From NCBI GenBank assembly GCA_947627115.1, contig CANQUQ010000007.1, positions 37,594-101,593 on the forward strand: a DNA stretch of 64,000 nt. The letters are read 5' to 3'. A program made the position numbers and the translations under genes. The notes below the pieces were generated by a model. It was not told the DNA's origin and ran no database searches. It saw only the letters and a list, made by a program, of their open reading frames with translations. This document shows, piece by piece, positions 24,285 through 32,847 of the stretch; position 1 is the first letter of the stretch; every line of letters begins with the position of its first letter. This DNA is from an uncultured Acetatifactor sp. Lineage in GTDB: Bacteria > Bacillota > Clostridia > Lachnospirales > Lachnospiraceae.

Positions 24285-25789
24285 TGGATTTTGTACAGAA
24301 CTTTCCTTTCCTGTCCATCATTCTGTCACTGTTTTCGGGGCCGCTGTCCTCTGTGTTGAGCGGCAGATGGGCGAAGCGGGTCAATACGGCGGTGATCGTT
24401 GTGATCGGCTGTATGTCCGCAGCCACGCTGGGCTATGTGATGAACACAGGCGAGGCTTATGTGTACACGATGGGACATTTCCCCGCGCCCTGGGGCAACG
24501 AGATCAGGGTCGGTGTGCTGGAGGCCGCAATGGCGCTGTTCTTCTGTGTTATTATGTTCCTGTCCATGCTGGGCGGCATCCGGGAGCGGGAGGAGGAGAT
24601 AGAGGAAGGCAAGCAGAACCTTTACTATGTTATGGTGAATCTGCTGCTCTGTTCCCTGCTGGCGCTGATATACACCAACGACCTCTTTACCGCCTATGTG
24701 TTCGTGGAGATCAATACCATCTCCGCCTGCGGCCTGATCATGATCCGACAGAACGGCAGGACCATAGAGGCGGCCACCAGATACATGATCATGAGCCTGC
24801 TCGGCTCAGGTCTGCTTCTCCTGGGCATCTGCTTCCTGTATGACCTGACCGGGCATTTGTTGATGAGCAATATCAAGGAACAGGTGGGCATACTGGCAGC
24901 CACCGGCAGCTACCACATTCCCCTTGTGGTGTCGCTGGGACTGATGTCGGTGGGACTGGCGATCAAGAGCGCCCTGTATCCGTTCCACGCATGGCTGCCC
25001 GATGCCTACGGGTATTCCACATTGTCCTCGGCGGCCATTCTGTCGTCTCTGGTGTCCAAGGGATATATTTTCCTGCTGATCAAGATATTTTACAGGGTGA
25101 TCGGATTCGAAATCGTGGGAGAGAGCAAGGTGATCCATGTGCTGTTCGTGTTCGGCATCATCGGTATGATCATGGGCTCCCTCAACGCCATCAAGGAGGA
25201 CAATATCCGAAGGATGATCGCATTCTCCTCTGTGGCACAGATCGGTTACATTTACATGGGCTTCGGACTGGGCACAGCGGAGGGAGTCATTGCCAGCATT
25301 TATCATATGGTGTCCCACTCCGCTACCAAGTCCCTGCTTTTTGTGGCGGCGTCCGGCCTGACGGATGCGTCCGGCAAAAGCCCCCGTTACCGGGACCTGA
25401 CAGGAGCGGCTTACCGGAACCGTTTGGCGGGTGTGGCATTCACGGTGGGCAGCCTGTCCATGGTGGGCATGCCTGTTTTTTCCGGGTTTATTTCCAAGCT
25501 GCTGTTCGCGCAGGCCGCCATCGGGCACCGGTTCAAGATGCTGCCCACGCTGATCGCACTGGCTATCAGTGTGGTGCTGAACGCCATTTACTTCATGAAG
25601 ACCGTCATCCGTATCTATACTCCGGTGCCGGCGGGCATGGAAATATCGGAGGGCAGGACGGTGCCCGCAAGGGAGCAGCCTGCGAAAGCTCTGGCGCTGA
25701 TCTGCTTTATTGTCCTGAATCTGATATTGGGCCTGAGCTCCGAACCTGTTATTGACCTGATTCAGAACGGACTGAAAATGTTCGGTTGA
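24284..25789 (+). CDS. mrpD: Mrp antiporter subunit D, NuoL/M/N-type proton channel
   Basis: A 501-residue, about 14-helix subunit. The ATG at 24284 overlaps the mrpC stop, with GGAGG seven bases upstream (GTG at 24281 is possible). The channel-forming TM5 Glu is in AYVFVEINTISACG, and the TM7 Lys is in VGLAIKSALYPFHAWLPDAY. The discontinuous helix region IRRMIAFSSVAQIGYIYMG is present. It conducts protons or exchanges cations, and is the first of four related large subunits in a row. Confidence 0.92.
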   Translation: MDFVQNFPFLSIILSLFSGPLSSVLSGRWAKRVNTAVIVVIGCMSAATLGYVMNTGEAYVYTMGHFPAPWGNEIRVGVLEAAMALFFCVIMFLSMLGGIREREEEIEEGKQNLYYVMVNLLLCSLLALIYTNDLFTAYVFVEINTISACGLIMIRQNGRTIEAATRYMIMSLLGSGLLLLGICFLYDLTGHLLMSNIKEQVGILAATGSYHIPLVVSLGLMSVGLAIKSALYPFHAWLPDAYGYSTLSSAAILSSLVSKGYIFLLIKIFYRVIGFEIVGESKVIHVLFVFGIIGMIMGSLNAIKEDNIRRMIAFSSVAQIGYIYMGFGLGTAEGVIASIYHMVSHSATKSLLFVAASGLTDASGKSPRYRDLTGAAYRNRLAGVAFTVGSLSMVGMPVFSGFISKLLFAQAAIGHRFKMLPTLIALAISVVLNAIYFMKTVIRIYTPVPAGMEISEGRTVPAREQPAKALALICFIVLNLILGLSSEPVIDLIQNGLKMFG

Positions 25790-25844
25790 CATTATCCGGA
25801 TCGGTCCTGAAGCAATATTTACAGATAAAGGAAGCGAGATTCTT

Positions 25845-27434
25845 ATGGATAAACTGCTCTTGATTCCCATTCTTTTACCCATAGCGGGCGGCGCTCTTCT
25901 GCTGCTGGCTTCTTTTGCGGAACACCTGAAGGAGGTGGGGGCCGTCGGCGGAGCGAAGGCCCCTGCCGGCGCAGAAAAAAATCCTGCTCTGCGGGGAAGG
26001 GCCGTCCGCGCTGCGGCAATGGCAATTCTGCTGGCTTCTGTGGCTGCGGCCTGGTATCTGATCCTGACCGGAGAGAAAAGTCTGACTCTGTTTACTCTGG
26101 TGCAGGATATTCCCATATTTTTCCGGATCGACGGTGTGAGCAGACTGTTCGTCGCCGTGGTCAGTGTGATCTGGGCGGCGGCAGGTATATACTCCCTTGT
26201 GTATATGCAGCATGAGGGGGAGGAAAAGCGCTACTACGGCTTTTATCTGCTGCTCTACGGAGTGTTGATGGGGCTGGATCTGGCCGGGAATCTGGTGACG
26301 ATGTATTTGTTCTACGAGCTTGTGACACTTACGTCATTTCCTCTGGTGCTGCACAACGGCACAAGAGAGGCTGTCATGGCGGCGTTGAAATATCTCTTCT
26401 ATTCCATGTGCGGTGCTTATGCCGGTCTGTTCGGCATTTTTATCCTGAACCGGTACTGTGATTCCCTCAGCTTTACCGCCGGGGGGACCCTGGGGGCATC
26501 CGTTCAGGGGCATGAGGGGATCCTGTTGACGGCCGTGTTCCTGATGCTGGTGGGATTCGGGGCAAAGGCGGGCATGCTGCCCCTTCACGCCTGGCTGCCG
26601 GCCGCGCATCCCGTTGCACCCTCGCCCGCTTCCGCCGTGCTTTCGGGTATAATAGTAAAATCCGGCGTGCTCGCGGTGATCCGGGTGGTGTTCTATATTG
26701 TGGGACCTGACCTTATCCGGGGGACCTGGGTACAGTATGCATGGATGACGCTTGCGCTGCTTACGGTCTTTATGGGATCTATGCTGGCCTACCGCGAGAA
26801 AGTGTTCAAAAAGCGGCTGGCCTACTCCACGGTCAGTCAGGTCTCCTATATCCTGTTCGGCCTTGCGCTTCTTTCGCCTCAGGGGTTCGAGGGGGCGCTG
26901 CTGCATTTTGCGGGACATGCGGTGATCAAGTGCGGTCTATTCCTAACGGCGGGAGTCTTCCTGTACCGATTCGGCTACAGCCGTGTGGAGCAGCTGACGG
27001 GCATGGGAAAGAAAATGCCAGTGACCATGTGGTGCTATACGATTTTTTCTCTTGGACTTATCGGTATTCCTCCCACGGTGGGATTTGTCAGCAAATGGCA
27101 CCTTGCGGAGGGAGCGCTGCATCTTGGGAATGCTTTCGGCGCTCTGCCGGAGGAGAGCGGTGCGTGGCTGACGGAAGATATTGGGGCGTTCTCCTGGATC
27201 GGCCCGGCGGTGCTGCTCGTCAGCGCGCTGTTGACGGCGGGATATCTGCTTCCTATCGTCATGAAGGGCTTTTTCCCCGGAGAAGAGGCGGAGGGTCTGG
27301 ACCTGACGCGGGAGGAGCCCTCCCCCTGCATGCTGCTGCCGCTGATCGTGCTGGCGGCGCTGACGCTTCTTCTCGGTATTTTCCCCGATGCTTTGATCGG
27401 CTATGTGAGAACATTGGCATACTCCCTGTTGTAG
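25845..27434 (+). CDS. Second NuoL/M/N-type antiporter subunit
   Basis: A 529-residue polytopic protein. TM5 Glu in LFYELVTLTSFPLVLHNG, TM7 Lys in FGAKAGMLPLHAWLPAAHP and the TM8 Lys in GIIVKSGVLAV are all intact, so the proton path looks functional. KKRLAYSTVSQVSYILFG matches the TM11 region. It starts 55 bases after the first large subunit. Its charged loop after the first helix (EHLKEVGAVGGAKAPAGAEK) is an odd Ala-rich insertion. It is closer to MrpD/HyfB-type subunits than to MrpA. Confidence 0.88.
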   Translation: MDKLLLIPILLPIAGGALLLLASFAEHLKEVGAVGGAKAPAGAEKNPALRGRAVRAAAMAILLASVAAAWYLILTGEKSLTLFTLVQDIPIFFRIDGVSRLFVAVVSVIWAAAGIYSLVYMQHEGEEKRYYGFYLLLYGVLMGLDLAGNLVTMYLFYELVTLTSFPLVLHNGTREAVMAALKYLFYSMCGAYAGLFGIFILNRYCDSLSFTAGGTLGASVQGHEGILLTAVFLMLVGFGAKAGMLPLHAWLPAAHPVAPSPASAVLSGIIVKSGVLAVIRVVFYIVGPDLIRGTWVQYAWMTLALLTVFMGSMLAYREKVFKKRLAYSTVSQVSYILFGLALLSPQGFEGALLHFAGHAVIKCGLFLTAGVFLYRFGYSRVEQLTGMGKKMPVTMWCYTIFSLGLIGIPPTVGFVSKWHLAEGALHLGNAFGALPEESGAWLTEDIGAFSWIGPAVLLVSALLTAGYLLPIVMKGFFPGEEAEGLDLTREEPSPCMLLPLIVLAALTLLLGIFPDALIGYVRTLAYSLL

Positions 27435-27489
27435 GAGATCAATGCGGGAGCACTGAGACGGAGAACATTTGAGAAAGGTATGATCGATC

Positions 27490-28971
27490 ATGAACGAGAT
27501 CATAATGCTGATTGTAGTGATATTGCCCATGGTGGTGGGCGTTTCCCTGTGGCTTTTGCCCTTTAAGGGCAGAAATGCCATGCTGGTCTATATGGAGGCA
27601 GGAGTGATCCTGAATTCCCTGCTGGTCCTTTGGATGCTGTTCCACCGGCCGGAGCAGGCGCTCACGGTGTTCCGTTTTACAGGAAATTTAAGCGTCACCC
27701 TGGGACTGGACGGGCCGGGTGCGGTGTATGCGGCGCTCGTGGCTTTCCTGTGGCCCCTGGCCCTGCTGTACTCCTTTGAATATATGAAGCACGAGGCGGG
27801 CAGCGAAAAATCCTTTTTTATGTTCTATGTGATCACATACGGTGTGACATTGGGCGTCGCTCTGGCGGAAAATATTCTGACCATGTACTTTTTCTTTGAA
27901 ATGCTCAGCCTTGTGACGCTGCCCCTGGTAATGTATACCCGCACAAGAGAGGCGGTGCTGGCGAGCCGGATGTATCTCTACTATATGCTGGGCGGCGCGG
28001 CGTTTGCCTTTATCGGGATGATCTTTATCCTTACCTACGGCACCACCTCCGCCTTTGTGCCGGGCGGGGTGCTGGATATGGACCGGATCGGCGGTCGTTC
28101 CGATGTGATGCTGATCATCTATGTGCTGTGCTTTTGCGGATTCAGTGTAAAGACGGCCATGTGGCCTTTTTCCTCCTGGCTTCCCAAGGCGAGCGTGGCT
28201 CCCACGCCTGTGACGGCCCTGCTGCATGCGGTGGCAGTGGTCAACACCGGCGCCTTTGCGGCCATGCGCATCACCTACTACAGCTTTGGCGCGGAAGCGG
28301 TGAGGGGGACCTGGGCACAGAAATTCCTGCTGGTGCTGGTGATCGTGACCATTGTGTACGGCTGCAGCCGGGCGCTGAAGGAAACGCACATCAAGCGCCG
28401 TCTGGCCTGGTCCACGGTCAGCAATCTGTCCTATATCCTTTTCGGCGTGGTGCTTATGTCGCCCATGGGTCTGGTGGGGGCTCTGGCACATATGATCTTT
28501 CACTCCTTCATGAAGATCTGTTCCTTCTTCTGTGCCGGCGCCGTCATGTACAAGACAGGCAGAAATTATATCTACGAGCTGGATGGCATGGGACGGAAGA
28601 TGCCCCGGATATTTGTGATCTTTACCGTATCCGCCATGGCTTTGATGGGCGTGCCTGGGCTCTGCGGATTTGTCAGCAAATGGTATCTGGCAAGAGCGGC
28701 CCTGTACGGCGGAGAGCCTCTTGGCTATTGGGGCGTGGCGGCGCTTATGATCTCCGCGCTGCTGACGGCCATCTATATGTTGACAATTGTGGTGCGGGCC
28801 TTTTTCCCGGAGAAGGGATTTGACTACGGAACGCTGAGGGATGTGGAGGATCCCAACTGGATCATGCTGCTGCCTCTTGCGGTGTTCACAGTGATGATCT
28901 TCGTCTTCGGATTACATTCCGGTCCTGTGATACAGGTGCTGGAGACAATTGCGCAGGATCTGATGCAGTGA
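27490..28971 (+). CDS. Third NuoL/M/N-type antiporter subunit
   Basis: A 493-residue polytopic protein. TM5 Glu in YFFFEMLSLVTLPLVMYTRT and TM7 Lys in GFSVKTAMWPFSSWLPKAS are present. However, the TM7 'PFHxWLP' His is Ser and the following Lys-bearing helix reads AVVNTGAFA, so the TM8 Lys seen in its neighbours is Asn. The proton route is therefore altered. KRRLAWSTVSNLSYILFG marks the TM11 region. It follows the second subunit by 55 bases. Confidence 0.88.
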   Translation: MNEIIMLIVVILPMVVGVSLWLLPFKGRNAMLVYMEAGVILNSLLVLWMLFHRPEQALTVFRFTGNLSVTLGLDGPGAVYAALVAFLWPLALLYSFEYMKHEAGSEKSFFMFYVITYGVTLGVALAENILTMYFFFEMLSLVTLPLVMYTRTREAVLASRMYLYYMLGGAAFAFIGMIFILTYGTTSAFVPGGVLDMDRIGGRSDVMLIIYVLCFCGFSVKTAMWPFSSWLPKASVAPTPVTALLHAVAVVNTGAFAAMRITYYSFGAEAVRGTWAQKFLLVLVIVTIVYGCSRALKETHIKRRLAWSTVSNLSYILFGVVLMSPMGLVGALAHMIFHSFMKICSFFCAGAVMYKTGRNYIYELDGMGRKMPRIFVIFTVSAMALMGVPGLCGFVSKWYLARAALYGGEPLGYWGVAALMISALLTAIYMLTIVVRAFFPEKGFDYGTLRDVEDPNWIMLLPLAVFTVMIFVFGLHSGPVIQVLETIAQDLMQ

Positions 28972-29025
28972 GTCCGGCAGGAGTCGTGGCATTGCCGCAG
29001 GAGCGGCAGAAGGGGAGGAAATCCT

Positions 29026-31131
29026 ATGAGATTTGACATAATGTTGGCTTTTCCGGTGTTTTTTCCTTTTGCGGCAGGACTGATCGGTTACGCAGTGGGA
29101 GCGCTCTGTCTGAGAAAGAACAGGGAGGAGCAGGGCAGGCAGGAAACGCCGAGAGATATATGGGTCATTCTGTCCGTGATCCTGGAATTTGCCGTGATGC
29201 TCTGGCTGGCACGGAGCGTCTGGGGGCGCGGCGGTGCGGGCAGCGGATCGGAGCTGGTGATCCCGAATGTATGCGGCCGGTCCCTCTGCTTTACGCTGGA
29301 CGGGTTCCGTATGCTTTACGGTATTGTGGCGGCCTTTATGTGGATGATGGCGGCCCTTCTCTCCAGAGAGTATCTTGCCCGTCACAGGAACAGGAACCGC
29401 TATTACCTGTTTCTTTTGACAACGCTGGGAGCGACTATGGGCGTTTTTCTGTCCTCCGATCTTTACACTACCTTTCTCTTTTTTGAGATCATGTCCTTTA
29501 CCTCTTATGTGTGGGTAGCTCAGGAGGAGAACAGGCCGTCCCTGCGGGCCGCCGAGACCTATCTGGCGGTGGCGGTGATCGGCGGTCTTGTGATGCTCAT
29601 GGGCATTTTTCTGCTGTACCGTATGCTGGGCACCCTGGAAATCGCGGAACTGGGCCGGGCGGCGGAGCTTTGTGAGAAGAAGGAGCTGCTGTACGCTGCC
29701 GGCGGCTGTCTGCTGGTGGGCTTCGGGGCAAAGGCCGGCGCGTTTCCCCTGCATATCTGGCTGCCCAAGGCGCATCCCGTGGCGCCGGCGCCCGCCTCGG
29801 CGCTCTTGTCCGGTATTTTGACCAAGACCGGCATTTACGGAACGCTGATCCTGAGCTGCAGTCTGTTCCTTCACGACGGGGCCTGGGGGACTCTGATCCT
29901 TGCACTTGGCGCCGTCACCATGTTCGGGGGTGCGCTGCTGGCAGTGTTCTCCGTGGATCTGAAGCGCACGCTGGCCTGCTCTTCCATGTCCCAGATCGGT
30001 TTTATTCTGGTGGGAGTCGGAATGCAGGGGCTTTTGGGGGAAGAAAACGCCCTGGCGGTACACGGCACGTTCCTTCACATGGTAAACCATTCTCTGATCA
30101 AGCTGGTGCTGTTTCTGGCAGCAGGCGTGATCTATATGAACACACACGTTCTGGATCTGAACGAAATCCGGGGATTTGGGCGCAGAAAACCGCTGCTTGC
30201 GGGTATTTTCCTGGTGGGCGCCCTGGCGATCGCCGGTGTTCCGCTCTTTGGCGGATACGTGAGCAAGACATTGCTGCACGAGAGTATCCTGGAGTACGGC
30301 GGAGGTCCGGAAATGAAAGCGGCGGAGTATCTTTTCCTGTTCTCCGGCGGATTGACGGTGGCCTATATGATCAAGCTGTTCGTGGCCATATTCATTGAAA
30401 AGAATTTGGATGAGGAGCGTCAGGCGCAGTTCGCACAAAAAAAGAATTATATGAATGTGCTCAGCGGTCTTGCGCTGGCGGGCAGCGCATTGGTCCTGCT
30501 GATATGGGGCCTGTTCCCCCGGTATACCATGGACAGGGCGGCAGCCGTCGCTCAGGGCTTTATGGGCCTTCAGGAGACGGGAGCGCCCGTGGCGTACTTC
30601 AGTCCCGGAAATTTGAGCGGCGCACTGATCTCCATAACAATCGGCATTTTGGTGTATGTATTTGTGATTCGGGCGCTTCTGATGAAGCGTGAGGAAAAGA
30701 GCGGCGCGAAGGTCTACGTCAATGCATGGCCCGGATGGCTGGATCTGGAAAATCTGATCTACAGACCGGTGCTGCTTAAAATATTCCCGGCATTCTTCGG
30801 CGTCCTTTGCAGGATCCTGGACAGCCTTGCGGACACGGCGGTGGTACTGCTGCGGAAGAGCGTTTATCGGGACAGCCCTCTGCCCTACGAGAGACCGGAG
30901 GGGAATCTGTTCACGGTGACGATAGGCCGGTTCCTGAACGCCGTGCAGGCCATTGCCAACCTTACCTGGCGCAGGCAGGATCCCGTCCACAGGGATCATG
31001 TCCACCTGGCGGCAATGAAGGGCGAGGAGGTCAGGGAGACCAATCTTGTAATCCAGCGGAGCCTGTCCTTCGGACTTTTGCTGTTCTGCATCGGTCTTTC
31101 GCTGACGCTGATCTATCTGATCCTATGGTAA
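29026..31131 (+). CDS. Fourth NuoL-type antiporter subunit with extended C-terminus
   Basis: A 701-residue protein. TM5 Glu in FLFFEIMSFTSYVWVAQEEN, TM7 Lys in GFGAKAGAFPLHIWLPKAHP, and TM8 Lys in GILTKTGIYG are intact. TM11 reads KRTLACSSMSQIGFILVG. About 200 extra C-terminal residues include an amphipathic stretch and two or more helices, ending SLSFGLLLFCIGLSLTLIYL, reminiscent of the lateral helix of NuoL. It is the last gene of the cluster and is followed by a terminator. Confidence 0.88.
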   Translation: MRFDIMLAFPVFFPFAAGLIGYAVGALCLRKNREEQGRQETPRDIWVILSVILEFAVMLWLARSVWGRGGAGSGSELVIPNVCGRSLCFTLDGFRMLYGIVAAFMWMMAALLSREYLARHRNRNRYYLFLLTTLGATMGVFLSSDLYTTFLFFEIMSFTSYVWVAQEENRPSLRAAETYLAVAVIGGLVMLMGIFLLYRMLGTLEIAELGRAAELCEKKELLYAAGGCLLVGFGAKAGAFPLHIWLPKAHPVAPAPASALLSGILTKTGIYGTLILSCSLFLHDGAWGTLILALGAVTMFGGALLAVFSVDLKRTLACSSMSQIGFILVGVGMQGLLGEENALAVHGTFLHMVNHSLIKLVLFLAAGVIYMNTHVLDLNEIRGFGRRKPLLAGIFLVGALAIAGVPLFGGYVSKTLLHESILEYGGGPEMKAAEYLFLFSGGLTVAYMIKLFVAIFIEKNLDEERQAQFAQKKNYMNVLSGLALAGSALVLLIWGLFPRYTMDRAAAVAQGFMGLQETGAPVAYFSPGNLSGALISITIGILVYVFVIRALLMKREEKSGAKVYVNAWPGWLDLENLIYRPVLLKIFPAFFGVLCRILDSLADTAVVLLRKSVYRDSPLPYERPEGNLFTVTIGRFLNAVQAIANLTWRRQDPVHRDHVHLAAMKGEEVRETNLVIQRSLSFGLLLFCIGLSLTLIYLILW

Positions 31132-31133
31132 TC

Positions 31134-31176
31134 AAAGAGCAGGTCCGAAGCACGTGGCTGCGGGCCTGCTCTTTTT
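31134..31176 (+). terminator. Terminator of the antiporter cluster, possibly bidirectional
   Basis: AAAGAGCAGG (31134-31143) pairs with CCTGCTCTTT (31165-31174), followed by more T. Read on the minus strand it could also end the OFA transporter transcript. Confidence 0.85.
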
Positions 31177-31228
31177 CTGTGTCCGTAATCTTTTCGTTCC
31201 GTTCGGAAGGATCACTCTCCGGAGAGGA

Positions 31229-32553
31229 TCATTCCGTCTTTTCCTTCTTTTCCGCGTCGCCCTTGGGTGCCTTTACCAAGAAGAAGCTGGACAGAGCGGC
31301 AATAATGTACAGGGCCAGGGTTACATACAGCACGGTCTGGTAGCCTACGGGATTGATTTTTTCCACGACGCCGTCATGGGCAAAATCCTGCCACTCTCCA
31401 AAATGATTCACAATAAAGGTGGCCAGCTGATTTCCGGTGAGACCTGCGATGGCCCACGCGGAAAGAGTAATGCCGTGGATGGCGCTGATGTTCTTCATGC
31501 CGTAATGGTCGGAGAGCAGGGTGGGCACGTTGCTGAAGCCTCCGCCGTAGCCTGCGTTTACAGCGAACAGAAGGATCAATACCAGTACCATCAGGATCGC
31601 GGGCTGTCCGCCCCTGCTGATGCCCTGTGTCACGATCACGAGACCGGTGGCAACAATGGACATGATCAGCATGATCTTGTAGATCGTGTTGCGGTCCTTA
31701 AAGGTGTCGGCCCATGCGGAAAAACCGAGACGGCCGCCGGCGTTGAATATTGCGGTGACGGAGGAGAGCACGCCTACGATGCCCACCAGTCCGATGCACT
31801 TGATGATCATTTTCTCCTGGGAGATCAGCGCAAGACCGCAGGTGATATTCAGATAGAACATGATCCAGATACCGATGAAGGTGACGGGCTTTTGTTTAAT
31901 CACATCGATGGCGCGGGCGCCCTTTTCGGTAGTGGCGGGCTCATGCCATCCGGCAGGCTTTGCCAGAAGCAGGTGTCCCACGAACATCATGATAAAGTAG
32001 ATTACCGCCAGGATCAGGAACATCTTGTAGATACCGCCGTCTCCCAGGGAATCCAGCATGGCCTGCATAATGGGGCTTGCGATGGCCTTCGCCGCGCCGA
32101 ATCCGGCTACGGCAAGACCGGTGGCCAGACCCTTGCGGTCTTCGAACCAGAGCATCAGTGTCTTTACGGGGGAGAGGTAACCGGTTCCGAGACCGATGCC
32201 CATGATGAAGCCGTAGCAGACATAAATGCCGATCAGCGACAGCATACTGCCCCGATGTGCGCCGCCGTACCAGATAAAGAAGCCGGTGCCCGCCATACCT
32301 GCGGCGAAGCAGATGGCGGCGATCAGAGAGGATTTATGGATGTCCTCTCCACGATGTTTCCCAGAAATGCTGCAGACATTCCCAGAAAGAAGATCGCAAA
32401 GCTGAATGCCCATTCGGTAGCGCCCTTGGAAAAACCGATATAGTCGGCGATCTCCTGGCTGAAGATGGACCAGCAGTATACGGTACCGATGCTGCAGTGA
32501 AGCAGCAGTGCGGGAATCGCAGCGCGTATCCACTTGTTTTGAATGTTTTTCAT
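31229..32553 (-). pseudogene. OFA-family MFS transporter, interrupted by a frameshift
   Basis: The N-terminal part (from the ATG at 32553; MKNIQNKWIRAAIPALLLH, SIGTVYCWSIFSQEI, FFLGMSAAFLGNIVE) and the rest (HKSSLIAAICFAAGM onward to the stop at 31229) lie in different frames. The switch is near 32330-32350, where the first frame stops after IVERTSINPL. Together they form a complete 12-helix carrier of the oxalate/formate antiporter (OFA) family of about 440 residues. The total length is 3n+2, as expected for loss of one base. The C-terminal frame shows no other damage, so it may be a recent mutation, a phase-variable state or a sequencing error. A ribosome-like AAAGGACAGGG precedes the start. 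Family members exchange organic acids; the substrate here is unknown. Confidence 0.8.
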
Positions 32554-32812
32554 TTTGTGTTCCCTGTCCTTTCGTGTAATAATATAGTTCGCTCCTCAAA
32601 AAAGTGCTTAAATCCTTGTCATTTTACTCCTTATTTGTTAATATTTCAAGAGTCTGGGGGTCATTAATTCCACCTTGAAGTGTTAAATACCGTTTTTTAC
32701 ATATTTTTTCATCCATCTGACAATAAAAATATCTGTCATTAACGATATTAAGTTTAATCAATAATAAAAGCCGAAATACAAAGGGAATAAAGGATTTAAA
32801 CGCTTGTATAAG

Positions 32813-32843
32813 TTAATTTAAATCAACAAAGTGATTAAATTAA
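32813..32843 (+). promoter_or_regulatory. AT-rich inverted repeat upstream of leuA-AraC fusion
   Basis: TTAATTTAAATCA (32813-32825) and TGATTAAATTAA (32832-32843) are inverted copies with one extra base, six bases apart, ending just before the possible TTG start at 32848. It could be an operator for the enzyme's own DNA-binding domain. Confidence 0.45.
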
Positions 32844-32847
32844 ATCA

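Noticed and set aside
28912..31005. A 697-codon minus-strand frame across the fourth antiporter subunit
   Set aside because: The opposite strand has a clear NuoL-type membrane protein with all key residues; this frame is Gln/His/Arg-rich and featureless.
21490..31131. Membrane-bound hydrogenase (Mbh) or complex I
   Set aside because: No hydrogenase large or small subunit, no iron-sulfur ferredoxin-like subunit and no NuoH-like gene is present; only the antiporter module is seen.
32330..32350. Programmed ribosomal frameshift in the OFA transporter
   Set aside because: No slippery heptamer, downstream pseudoknot or Shine-Dalgarno-like stimulator was seen at the shift site.
32600..32847. A T-box or leucine leader-peptide attenuator before leuA
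   Set aside because: No T-box core, specifier-loop pattern, Leu-codon run or terminator stem was found; only the inverted repeat stands out.
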